Below, in pieces: positions 26,604-35,500 of a stretch of 64,000 nt of DNA. Under the pieces are notes generated by a model that was not told where the DNA came from, ran no database searches, and saw only the letters and a list, made by a program, of their open reading frames with translations. The position numbers and the translations under genes are program-made. How positions within the stretch are numbered: position 1 is the stretch's first letter; the number at the start of each line of letters is the position of its first letter. The stretch is from JAVJQS01 sp040218815 (GTDB lineage Bacteria; Bacteroidota; Bacteroidia; Flavobacteriales_E; Vicingaceae). The DNA is taken from positions 1 to 64,000 of the forward strand of contig JAVJQS010000006.1 of NCBI GenBank assembly GCA_040218815.1, written 5' to 3'.

Positions 26604-27059
26604 ATGAAAAAATTAACCGCTACTCTTGGAATTTTCTTTTTTGCCGTAGCAACAATGTTTGCGCAAGACGCAACTACCAACAAAGTTGAAAATAGCGGAG
26701 GTGCTGAAATGACTTTTGAAACAGAAGTAATTGATTACGGTACAATACCGCAAAACGCTAATGGTGTTAGAACTTTTGTATTTACCAATACAGGTAATGC
26801 TCCTTTGATTATTTCAAATGCCAAAGGTTCTTGTGGATGTACAGTCCCAACATGGCCAAAGAAGCCTATTAATCCAGGTGAAACTGCTGAAATTTCAGTT
26901 AAATACGCCACTAACCGTTTAGGGCCAATCAATAAATCTGTAACTGTTACTTCAAATGCGGTAACACCTACTAAAGTATTGAGAATTAAAGGAAATGTCG
27001 AAAATAACGACGGAACACCAGTTAAAAAAGCTTCAGAATTATCTCCAGTAGCAAATTAA
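26604..27059 (+). CDS. DUF1573 secreted protein
   Basis: A 151-residue exported protein with a signal peptide (ends MFAQDA, about residue 21) and one ASH-like DUF1573 domain: FETEVIDYGTIPQNANG, then FTNTGNAPLIISNAKGSCGC and the ISVKYATNRLGP strand. DUF1573 proteins are abundant in Bacteroidota and their role is unknown; the fold is an immunoglobulin-like beta-sandwich in the periplasm or at the surface. It has its own promoter and a strong terminator, so it is a single-gene unit, probably well expressed. Confidence 0.88.
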   Translation: MKKLTATLGIFFFAVATMFAQDATTNKVENSGGAEMTFETEVIDYGTIPQNANGVRTFVFTNTGNAPLIISNAKGSCGCTVPTWPKKPINPGETAEISVKYATNRLGPINKSVTVTSNAVTPTKVLRIKGNVENNDGTPVKKASELSPVAN

Positions 27060-27081
27060 AAAAACAGTTTACGTTTCATAA

Positions 27082-27120
27082 AAGCTTCAAGTGCTATAGA
27101 GTGCTTGAGGCTTTTTTTTT
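27082..27120 (+). terminator. Rho-independent terminator after the DUF1573 gene
   Basis: GCTTCAAG (27084-27091) pairs with CTTGAGGC (27104-27111, one mismatch-tolerant G-T pair) and is followed by nine T residues at 27112-27120. Confidence 0.85.
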
Positions 27121-27183
27121 GACTTAAAACACAACCTAATCTCAATAAAATAGTATAAGTCAGAAGCATAAAAACTTAAAATC

Positions 27184-28008
27184 ATGAGAAAATCACTATT
27201 TATACTATTTTGTATTTCGATTACAGTTTCATCTTGCCAAAAAGATGAGGAAGAAATGCAGGCTGAAGAAATTGTTGCTGATGCCATTGAGGACAATGCA
27301 GAATTTGAAAATGCTTTAAATGGGGTTGAAAACGTTTCGGTAGATGCTTCAGACAGAGAAAGTGATTCCTCCAGTTATGAGTTTGAAAATTGCGCTAGCA
27401 TTACTGTAACTCCTTCATGGCTTTCGGGGACTTTTCCAAAAACGATTGTGATTGATTTCGGAGACAGTAACTGCTTAGGTACTGATGGAAATTACAGGAG
27501 AGGAAAAGTGAATATAATACTTTCAGGTCCTTATAGAGATAGCGGAACAACTATTACGACAACTTTAGACAACTACTATCAAAATGACAATAAAATAGAA
27601 GCAACAAAAACCAAGACGAATTTAGGTAGAAATGGCACTGGCAATATCGTTTTTGATGTGGTAGTAGAAAACGGTTTGTTCACCTCAGTTAATAATTACA
27701 AAATTAGCTGGAGAAGTAATAGAACAGTGGAATGGATCGATGGAGAGAACACTGTATTTAATATTTTTGATGATGAGTACGAGATTGATGGAGCAGCAAA
27801 TGGTGTTACAAGAAATGGGAATTTATTCACTATGGATATCTTAGAAAACCTAAATATTAAATTAAATTGCAGGTGGATTCGTTCAGGTAAGATTTCCATT
27901 GTTCCTGAAAATTTCAGTGCAAGAACAGTTGATTATGGGAATGGAAACTGCGACCGCTTGGCAACCTACACTACCAACGGGAAGGATTATCAATTCAGCA
28001 TGCGTTAA
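27184..28008 (+). CDS. Hypothetical lipoprotein
   Basis: A 274-residue lipoprotein: the signal peptide ends in TVSSCQKDEEE, with Cys18 as the acylated residue and an acidic stretch after it. The rest is beta-rich, with paired cysteines (ENCAS, SNCLG, LNCRW, GNCDR) that could form disulfides in the periplasm. TFPKTIVIDFGDSNC followed by RRGKVNIILSG is a recurring pattern in Bacteroidota lipoproteins of unknown role. It lies behind a strong terminator, so it needs its own promoter, which I cannot identify. A DUF2132 gene follows 20 bases later. Confidence 0.72.
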   Translation: MRKSLFILFCISITVSSCQKDEEEMQAEEIVADAIEDNAEFENALNGVENVSVDASDRESDSSSYEFENCASITVTPSWLSGTFPKTIVIDFGDSNCLGTDGNYRRGKVNIILSGPYRDSGTTITTTLDNYYQNDNKIEATKTKTNLGRNGTGNIVFDVVVENGLFTSVNNYKISWRSNRTVEWIDGENTVFNIFDDEYEIDGAANGVTRNGNLFTMDILENLNIKLNCRWIRSGKISIVPENFSARTVDYGNGNCDRLATYTTNGKDYQFSMR

Positions 28009-28028
28009 TACACTCAAAAAATTACAAT

Positions 28029-28256
28029 TTGGAGCCAATAAACCCACAGCCAAATAATCCACTACATGGAGTTAAACTAGTTGATATTTTAGAAACACTT
28101 CATGAAAAATACGGTTGGGAAGAATTAGGGCAGCGAATAAAAATTGGTTGTTTTAATGAAAATCCATCCATTAAATCCAGCTTGAATTTTCTGAGAAAAA
28201 CCCCATGGGCAAGAGAAAAAGTAGAACGCTTATACCTGAGAACTTTAAACAAATAG
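28029..28256 (+). CDS. DUF2132 (VF530-like) small protein
   Basis: A 75-residue protein that is nearly all DUF2132/VF530 domain: NPLHGVKLVDILETL, YGWEELGQRIKIGCF and PSIKSSLNFLRKTPWAREK are family hallmarks. The family is a small helical bundle suggested to bind DNA; its cellular role is not established. The start is TTG at 28029, since no ATG occurs before the conserved part. Length is normal for the family. It ends 20 bases before the convergent beta-barrel gene. Confidence 0.85.
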   Translation: MEPINPQPNNPLHGVKLVDILETLHEKYGWEELGQRIKIGCFNENPSIKSSLNFLRKTPWAREKVERLYLRTLNK

Positions 28257-28276
28257 AAGAAACCTATTTCTTAAGC

Positions 28277-28807
28277 TCAATAGAGAGTTCCAATTCTATA
28301 ACCCAAACCAATATTTGCCGTAACTCCTCCCTCATATTCCTGCCTACCGAATGGAGGATTAGGGATGTCATCAGACCCGGTAAATCCAAGTCCCAGCTCA
28401 AGAAACAGCCTTTTATTTGGATTTAAATTTATTCTACCCCCTGCTATAAATACAATACTTTCTGTAATTCCTTTATCAACTACACCATTAAATTCAACGC
28501 TATAAGATCCAGTTGGACCGTAGCTTACAGAAGCAAACCACTCTTGATATGTAATTTGTACTCCGATTGAAAAAGTCCTGAATCCATCAAAATCTCCTAG
28601 ACCAATTAAAAAACCAGTTCCCTTTATTCCAATTACCGCTTTTGCCCCAATCAAACCATAGTTGGGACCAAGTCCCACGCCAAGATCTAAAAAATTTGAA
28701 GGCACAGTATAGGTGGAAGAGTTTTCTTGAGCATCTACTTCAAGTGCTTGAGCACTTAATTCAAATGTAGATATCAATACAATAATTACAAATACAATTC
28801 TTTTCAT
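28277..28807 (-). CDS. Small outer-membrane beta-barrel protein, function unknown
   Basis: A 176-residue exported protein with a signal peptide (ends LSAQA, about residue 21) and alternating amphipathic strands rich in Gly and aromatics (LGVGLGPNYGLIGAKA, VQITYQEWFASVSYG, GLGYRIGTLY) that suggest an eight-strand barrel of the OmpA/PorT-like type. No specific family is recognised. Ends convergently with DUF2132 and begins 42 bases after the end of yqgF on the same strand. Confidence 0.65.
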   Translation of the reverse strand: MKRIVFVIIVLISTFELSAQALEVDAQENSSTYTVPSNFLDLGVGLGPNYGLIGAKAVIGIKGTGFLIGLGDFDGFRTFSIGVQITYQEWFASVSYGPTGSYSVEFNGVVDKGITESIVFIAGGRINLNPNKRLFLELGLGFTGSDDIPNPPFGRQEYEGGVTANIGLGYRIGTLY

Positions 28808-28849
28808 TTTATATAGAAGATTTGAATTCTAGCTTCTTAATTAAAAATC

Positions 28850-29266
28850 CTATGAAATTCTTTCTAAATAACGCTGCAAAATCAAAGTAGCACTTACTTT
28901 ATCAATCAAGGATTTGTCGCTGCGCTTATTTTTCTTTACTCCGCCAGCAATCATTGTTTCTAAAGCCATTTGTGAAGTATTGCCCTCATCTTCTCGCTCT
29001 ATTTTGAGGTCTTTAAAGCGTTTTTTTAAGAAATTAATTAATGGAACAATGCTTTTCTCAATGTGAGAAGCTTCACCGCTCTTTCGAATTGCTTGGCCAA
29101 TTACTACGGTGGTCACCTTTTCTTTTTTGATATAGTCCAAAAGGAATTCATTAAGCTCAGTAGTCGGAATGGTTGCTAAACCACTCGCAATAATATTCAG
29201 ACTATCGGTTACAGCAACACCTGTGCGCTTACCTCCAAAATCCAATGCTAAAATTCTTCCCATCAA
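28850..29266 (-). CDS. yqgF: YqgF/RuvX-type Holliday-junction-resolvase-like protein
   Basis: A 138-residue RNase H-fold protein of the YqgF family, implicated in 16S rRNA 5' end maturation in E. coli and in junction resolution elsewhere. The N-terminal motif ILALDFGGKRTGVAVTD carries the first catalytic aspartate; VVIGQAIRKSGE and EREDEGNTSQMALETM carry the central glutamate, and DKVSATLILQRYL ends the fold with the last aspartate. Length and motifs are standard. It starts with tandem ATGs (29264-29266 or the next codon) and is divergent from lgt. Confidence 0.92.
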   Translation of the reverse strand: MMGRILALDFGGKRTGVAVTDSLNIIASGLATIPTTELNEFLLDYIKKEKVTTVVIGQAIRKSGEASHIEKSIVPLINFLKKRFKDLKIEREDEGNTSQMALETMIAGGVKKNKRSDKSLIDKVSATLILQRYLERIS

Positions 29267-29350
29267 CGACTAAATTACAACCGATTCATGAAGCAACAGT
29301 GAATATTTATTAATTCTTTTCCGAAGCTCCCTAGCCGATAAATCAATGCG

Positions 29351-29358
29351 TATTTTTG
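29351..29358 (+). promoter_or_regulatory. -7 box (TATTTTTG) of lgt
   Basis: TATTTTTG fits TAnnTTTG and is 19 bases before the lgt ATG. The sequence at -33 has only a T-run (29317-29320), so the assignment rests on the -7 box. Confidence 0.42.
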
Positions 29359-29377
29359 AAGTCCAAACAATAGCTAG

Positions 29378-30541
29378 ATGTATCCAACTCTTTCAGATGC
29401 TATAAGAGATCTCTTTGGCATAAACATTCCTTTACCCTTTCCAACTTTCGGCTTTTTCGTGGCAATTGCTTTTTTAGTAGCTGCCTATCTGTTCACCTTA
29501 GAACTTAAGCGAAAAGAAAGACTCGGTTGGCTTAAATCCTTTACGACCAAAGTAAAAGTTGGTGAAAAAGCAAGCAGTTGGGATCTGATAATCAATGGAT
29601 TTTTTGGTTTCATAATTGGGTTCAAATTACTAGAAGCATTTATAGATTATTCAGCCTTGGTGGACAACCCTCAAGAATTCCTTTTTTCATCTAAAGGAAA
29701 CTTTTTGGGAGGAGTATTAGGTGCTATAGCCTTTGCTTACATGAAATACCGAGAGAAGGATAAACAAAAACTCGATCAACCTAAATTAATCAAGCAAGAA
29801 GTACATCCTTATGAATTAGTTGGTAACATGACGATGATTGCAGCTATTGCAGGAATTTTAGGTTCAAAACTATTTCACAACCTTGAAAATTTAGATCAAT
29901 TTGCTGCTGACCCTATAGGTGCTTTAACTTCTTTTAGTGGCTTGAGTATTTATGGTGGATTAATTGTTGGTGGCGGCTCTGTTTTATATTATGCCGTAAA
30001 AAAAGGCTTAACTTGGGTTCATGTTGCGGATGCTTGTGCTCCTGGTCTGATGGCAGCCTATGGTATTGGACGAATAGGTTGTCAACTTGCTGGTGATGGT
30101 GATTGGGGAATGCCCAATGATGCACCCAAGCCAGAATGGATGAGTTTTTTACCAGACTGGATGTGGGCTTACGATTACCCTAACAATGTTTTAGGAACAG
30201 ATTTAAAGGAAGATTTTAATCGCATGGGCTTAGAAAGCATTACAGGAAATGCTTGGCCAACTCCATTTTATGAAACAGTAATGGCTGGTTTAATTTTTCT
30301 AATTCTTTGGAGCTTGCGTAAAAAGATTCAAATACCGGGTGTTATCTTCTCTTTATATCTTAGCTTAAATGGAGTTGAGCGCTTTTTTATTGAAAAAATT
30401 AGAATTAATCCAGATTACAACTTTTTAGGTATTGCTGCAACACAAGCAGAAATTATTGCTGTAGTGATGTTCTTGAGTGGGATTATTGGAATGATTTACT
30501 TCTCAAAAAAACAAGAAAAGTACCTTCCCAAAACAACATAG
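29378..30541 (+). CDS. lgt: Prolipoprotein diacylglyceryl transferase
   Basis: A 387-residue inner-membrane enzyme that transfers diacylglycerol to the lipobox cysteine, the first step of lipoprotein maturation. Seven or so membrane helices are visible. The Lgt signature is in GRIGCQLAGDGDWG, and the conserved region before the last helices has ERFFIEKIRIN with the arginine typical of the family. The protein is longer than E. coli Lgt (291) because of loops at about 60-75 and 130-155 and the segment after the signature, as in other Bacteroidota. The inositol monophosphatase gene follows after two bases. Confidence 0.92.
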   Translation: MYPTLSDAIRDLFGINIPLPFPTFGFFVAIAFLVAAYLFTLELKRKERLGWLKSFTTKVKVGEKASSWDLIINGFFGFIIGFKLLEAFIDYSALVDNPQEFLFSSKGNFLGGVLGAIAFAYMKYREKDKQKLDQPKLIKQEVHPYELVGNMTMIAAIAGILGSKLFHNLENLDQFAADPIGALTSFSGLSIYGGLIVGGGSVLYYAVKKGLTWVHVADACAPGLMAAYGIGRIGCQLAGDGDWGMPNDAPKPEWMSFLPDWMWAYDYPNNVLGTDLKEDFNRMGLESITGNAWPTPFYETVMAGLIFLILWSLRKKIQIPGVIFSLYLSLNGVERFFIEKIRINPDYNFLGIAATQAEIIAVVMFLSGIIGMIYFSKKQEKYLPKTT

Positions 30542-30543
30542 CA

Positions 30544-31341
30544 TTGAGTTTAGATTTAGAAGCACTTTGTCAGGATGTAATTGAATTGAGCCGTGAGGTA
30601 GGCATCTTCATTAAAATGGAAGAGCGCAAAGTCAATTCAAAAGACATTGAAGAAAAGTCGTTGAATTCATTGGTAAGTTATGTAGATAAAACTGCCGAGA
30701 AAAAATTGATTGAAGAATTAGGGAAGCTTCTCCCTGAGTCAGGATTTATTGCTGAAGAAGGTACCTCAACAAAAAAAGGAGAGCAATACAACTGGATTAT
30801 AGATCCACTTGATGGCACTACTAATTTTTTACATGGTATTCCAACATATTCTGTTAGTGTGGCTCTTCAGCGTGACGATAAGATCGTATTGGGCGTAGTT
30901 TACGAAGTCAACCGTGATGAATGTTTTTATGCTCGTGAAAGTGGACCAGCTTTCTTAAACGCAGAAGAAATTCATGTTAGCGAAAACAAACAATTTGCCG
31001 CTAGTTTGCTTGCTACAGGTTTTCCTTATTACGATTATGTGCACTTGGAAAGTTATTTTGAGCTCTTAAAGCAGTTGGCTCAAAAAACGAGAGGAATTCG
31101 TCGAATTGGCTCAGCCGCAGTAGACTTAGCCTATGTTGCCTGTGGAAGGTTTGATGGCTTTTTTGAATACAGTTTACATCCTTGGGATGTTGCTGCTGGA
31201 GCATTTATAGTGCAGCAAGCTGGTGGCAAAATTACTGACTTTGGTGGTGGTAATAATTGGCTGGAAGGCAAAGAGATTATTGCAGCAAATCAAGCTATAC
31301 ATCAAAACCTAGTTGAGTTAATCGAAAACACTTTTCGTTAA
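30544..31341 (+). CDS. suhB: Inositol monophosphatase family protein
   Basis: A 265-residue magnesium-dependent phosphatase of the IMPase family (SuhB/CysQ type). Metal-binding motifs are GFIAEEG near residue 74, WIIDPLDGTTNFLHGIP at 85-101 and the C-terminal WDVAAGAFIVQQAGGKI. Length is normal. SuhB-like enzymes hydrolyse inositol-1-phosphate and in E. coli also help rRNA transcription; which role applies here is not shown. The start is TTG two bases after the lgt stop, so the gene is co-transcribed and probably translated by re-initiation. Confidence 0.87.
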   Translation: MSLDLEALCQDVIELSREVGIFIKMEERKVNSKDIEEKSLNSLVSYVDKTAEKKLIEELGKLLPESGFIAEEGTSTKKGEQYNWIIDPLDGTTNFLHGIPTYSVSVALQRDDKIVLGVVYEVNRDECFYARESGPAFLNAEEIHVSENKQFAASLLATGFPYYDYVHLESYFELLKQLAQKTRGIRRIGSAAVDLAYVACGRFDGFFEYSLHPWDVAAGAFIVQQAGGKITDFGGGNNWLEGKEIIAANQAIHQNLVELIENTFR

Positions 31342-31360
31342 TTCAAGGCAATCTTTAGTC

Positions 31361-32314
31361 TTATTTCTCTTGCTCTGATCCAGCACCTACAGCTTTTTCC
31401 TCCGCAAATTCAACTTTTTTCTGGTATCTCACCGCATTACTTGATGCTTCAATTCCATGTCCATATCGGTTGGCATAAACAGATGTGAACTGGGCTCCAA
31501 AAAATAAAATCAAACAAGAGTAAGACACCCAAAGTAATATTAAAACTATAGATCCAGCAGCTCCATAAGTGGATCCTGGATCAGCTTTTCCAAAATAGTA
31601 ACCCAATAAAAACTTTCCTATTGCAAATAATACCGCTGTTAAGACTGCTCCTATCCAAACCGTTTTCCATTTGACCTTGGCATCTGGCAAGTATTTATAC
31701 ATCAAGGCAAAAAGTACTGAAATTACTCCAAGAGACAGAATAACATCCAAGGTTCTCGCGAGATAAAGTAGAATGTCTGGAAAAGAGTTTTGAATAAAAT
31801 TACTTAAAGCTGAAAGCGCTGCCGTTAAAACAAAACTAATTAATAATAAAAAACCAACAACTAAAATAAAACCAAAGCCACGTGCTCTATCTATTGCAAG
31901 CTTTTTAATTCCAGTCTCCTCTTTTTGCTTAATTCTAAACACTTCATTCAACGAAAGCTGAAGCTGGTAAAACACTCCTGTAGCTCCAAAAAGCAAGGTG
32001 GCAATTCCAATTATGGTACTGATAATGCCTCTACCCTCCTTCATTACATCTCCAATCATACTTTCAATAGAGTTAGCGGCCTCTTCACCAAGTGCTTTTG
32101 AAAACTCTCCATGTAACTCTCCCTGAACAATTTCAGGTCCCCAAATTGCACCAACCGAATTTACTATAATAACTAAGAGTCCAGGCAAAGAGATTATGGC
32201 ATAATAAGCTACAACAGCACTTAACCTGAAAGGTTGATTCTTATTCCATTGGATACCGGTCTCTTTTAAAAGGCTCCAAATATGATTGATTTTGAATTTT
32301 TCCTCTTTAGTCAT
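31361..32314 (-). CDS. YihY/UPF0761 family inner-membrane protein
   Basis: A 317-residue integral membrane protein of the YihY/BrkB-like family (formerly called ribonuclease BN). Family marks are AVVAYYAIISLPGLLVI, the segment LFGATGVFYQLQLSLNEVFRI, the helical stretch with YKYLPDAKVKWKTVWIGA, and YGAAGSIVLILLWVSYSC with FFGAQFTSVYA near the end. About six membrane helices are seen. The cellular function is unresolved; some members may be transporters. Convergent with the monophosphatase gene. Confidence 0.9.
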   Translation of the reverse strand: MTKEEKFKINHIWSLLKETGIQWNKNQPFRLSAVVAYYAIISLPGLLVIIVNSVGAIWGPEIVQGELHGEFSKALGEEAANSIESMIGDVMKEGRGIISTIIGIATLLFGATGVFYQLQLSLNEVFRIKQKEETGIKKLAIDRARGFGFILVVGFLLLISFVLTAALSALSNFIQNSFPDILLYLARTLDVILSLGVISVLFALMYKYLPDAKVKWKTVWIGAVLTAVLFAIGKFLLGYYFGKADPGSTYGAAGSIVLILLWVSYSCLILFFGAQFTSVYANRYGHGIEASSNAVRYQKKVEFAEEKAVGAGSEQEK

Positions 32315-32435
32315 ATACCATACTTTGTACTTTTTATTCCTTTAGAACTAGATTAGATCCAAATTTAACTTAGTAGAAGGTAAATAAAAAGCGATGTGAT
32401 GGAACTTCAGATTAGATACTTATGCTACTTAAAAC

Positions 32436-32488
32436 AACTGAAGAGATAGAATTATTAAAAATCTATCTCTTCATCTATCTCTTCAGTT
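32436..32488. repeat. Hairpin with a duplicated right arm, downstream of the M4 protease gene
   Basis: AACTGAAGAGATAGA (32436-32450) is exactly complementary to TCTATCTCTTCAGTT (32474-32488). Between them a second copy of the pairing segment, TCTATCTCTTC (32462-32472), can also pair with the left arm; the two right arms are a 12-base direct repeat (32461-32472 and 32473-32484). On the protease strand it lies about 50 bases after the stop codon. No clean T-run follows, so a conventional terminator is not certain. Confidence 0.7.
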
Positions 32489-32540
32489 TATGTAAAAAAG
32501 AATTATCTGAATAACTTAATTCTTCCTTTCAATTTAATTT

Positions 32541-35500
32541 CTATCGTTTAATGAATAGCTTTCTTTCAATAAAATCATCTGTTGTAGTCCAAACTTTAAC
32601 TAGATAAACTCCAACTACTGGATTAAGCAGTTCTACTTCAGTCTTTTGATCTACATCAGCAAAGTCTTTCTCAAAAACTAATTGTCCGTTATAACTATAG
32701 ATTTCTACTTTACTTAAGAATTTATTTTTAGGCAATTGAATATTAAACTTACCATCACTTGGATTTGGAAACAAACCAAATTCTCCAGTTCCAAAATCCT
32801 CCAAACCAACAGCTATAATATTAATCGTTTTAATAATTGTATCCTTACAATTAAATCCATTGGAAGCTATTAAAGTAACATCATATAACCCAGGAGTTGA
32901 GTAGGAGTAAGATAGAGAAGAACCAGTCCCTTTAACTCCGTTTCCAAAATCCCAATTCCACGAAATTGCGCCCGGTGCGTTTGATGTAAAGTTGATAAAT
33001 CGATTCAATACCAGTGGAGAGTCAACTGAAAAATCAGCAATCATTTTATTGATTGTAATCATCTGGGAGCTTGTATCGCTGCCAAAACTATTTGAAACAA
33101 TTAATTCAACTTCATATATACCTGCTTCACTATATGTATGACTAGGATTCTGAAGAGAAGAATTTGTGCTATCACCAAAATCCCAACTCCATGAGGTAGG
33201 GCTATTAGACGAACTATCAGAAAATTGAACAATACCATTACAAACATCATTTACGATAAAGCTAAATTCAGAACATGGGTCTGGAACTATATCTAAAGTA
33301 ATAGGAAGCTCGATATCGCCATTCACTGGATCATTATTCAATATTTTAAGCCTAGCCTTATATAAACCGGTGCTCAAACCTTTTGGATAGATTGAAACAT
33401 TTACAATGTTACTATCTGAACCACTCAATGAGTCTTGTAAATTTTGAATTCCTATCCAACTTGGTAAGTTTCCTCTTGAAACCCATTTAAATGAGTTTCC
33501 AAGTATTTTAGCCATATCAGCATTATATGAAAAGAAGTCGAACGCCATATATACAACCTTTCCTTTTCCTGCACCAAGATCTCTATAGGTAACAATATCA
33601 CTACCTAAATACTCAACTATAGTAACAGCATCAGAATTTGTAAACAAATAGCCATATGAGCCTCCAGCCATATTAAATGGAGAGTTAACTGAATCTAAAA
33701 TTGGATGAGAAGCAGTAAAGCTTGCTTGTCTTCCTGATGCATTTGTAGAGTAAGATCCAGAAAATAATCCAATATTTATTAAAGAACTTGATCTTGAAGT
33801 ACCACAAAAAATTACACTTCCCCCATCATTTACAAATTCATTAAGTGGTGGAGAGTAATTTGAAAAATTGTTGGAGAACCCAGACTCAATTTCAGGTATT
33901 AGAACAACATCTATTCCATTTAAAGCAGACTTAATAACTGTTGAATCTGTTGAATTTAATTCCGTTAAGGTATAATTCGATAAGTTATTTGATAATGCAG
34001 TTTTAGTATTAGCAAATTCTCCAAAATAATCAACACCATAAGTTAGTGCAAGTATATTTATAGAATCCTTATTAGATTGAATTTCATAATTCAAAATACT
34101 ACCTCCGGCATTCTTGATGGTAAATGGTACAACTACAGAATCCTCACAAGAATTAACGGTTATATAGATTGAGTCTGGGTTTAAATCAATAATTGGTGCA
34201 GGAACACTTTCCCCTTTTAAACAAATATTGGTGTCTATATAATTATTAAATAGTCTCAAATAAGAATTGAAGTTTCCAATCGAAGTAGGGTTGAATTCTA
34301 AAAGAATCACTGTTGTATCTAGAGCTTCTAATGTATCAGGATAACCTAGCAAAGTATAACTTGCATTTCCTAAGATAGTCCCAGTAATAAGCAAGTCTTC
34401 GCAACCAGTATTAATTATTTGAATTGAGTCTAACTTGGTATCGTTATTCAACACTAAACCAAAGTCAATACAACTATCTGAAAGAACATATTCCGGAGTT
34501 CCATCAACTACCAAATTTATGGTAATGGAGTCATATGGATTTACGGGATCATTAGAGTTGATAAACAATTTTGTAGTATAAGTTCCAGAGCTTAAACCTG
34601 TGGAATTTAATGTAATGTCAACAGAAGCTGAATCTGAAGAAGATGTAGTTGCAGAGTCAGGACTAATATTAGTTACAAAATTTTCAAATGACCCACTTAC
34701 TTCCAATGATATGTCATCTATTGCCCAATGGTCACAACACGAACCAGAAGATCTCCTTTGTCTCCATCGCAATAAGGTTTGAGCTGTTTTTGCTCCTGCT
34801 GGTAAACTTTCTGAAACAAAAGTGAAATTTCCAGCATGGTTGAAAATACTATAAGTTCTTACAAAATTCCAAGTAAATCCATTATTTGTTGAATATTCTA
34901 ATAAAACCTCTTCACCTGGATCTAATGTTTCACATGAACCAGACGAATTTCCATATTTCAAATAAAACTCAACTTCGTTGCTTCTTGATAAATCTAAGGC
35001 AGTTGTAGCAATAGATCTTTGTCCACCACCATTAAAGTACATTGCTCCAGTTCCACTGTATGTATTACACGACTGTGAAATAAGTCCACCACTCACGCTC
35101 CACTTGGTAACATCAAGTCCATTTTCAAAATCTTCAAAAGTTGAAACATCTACATTAAATTCCCAATCTAAATTATTCCCTCCATCATTATAAATTTTAA
35201 TAGACCTAATAATTGAGTCATTACAAGATCGGATGGTGTCATTGAGAACTTGTTCAGAAATACGTATATCAGGTGCAGAAACGCTAGTTCCTGAAACATA
35301 AACTTTAATCTCCGGACCGTTATTCACAAACCTAAATGTATCTTCTACAAGTCCAGTAGTCGTAGGATTAAAATTAAAGTATATCAAACTCGAATCAGAT
35401 GGCAATATAAAATACTCCGTCGTATCAGTGGAAAATTCAGAACTGGTATTTAAAACATTCGTAATTCTTAAGGTATCACATCCTTCATTTGTAAACAATA

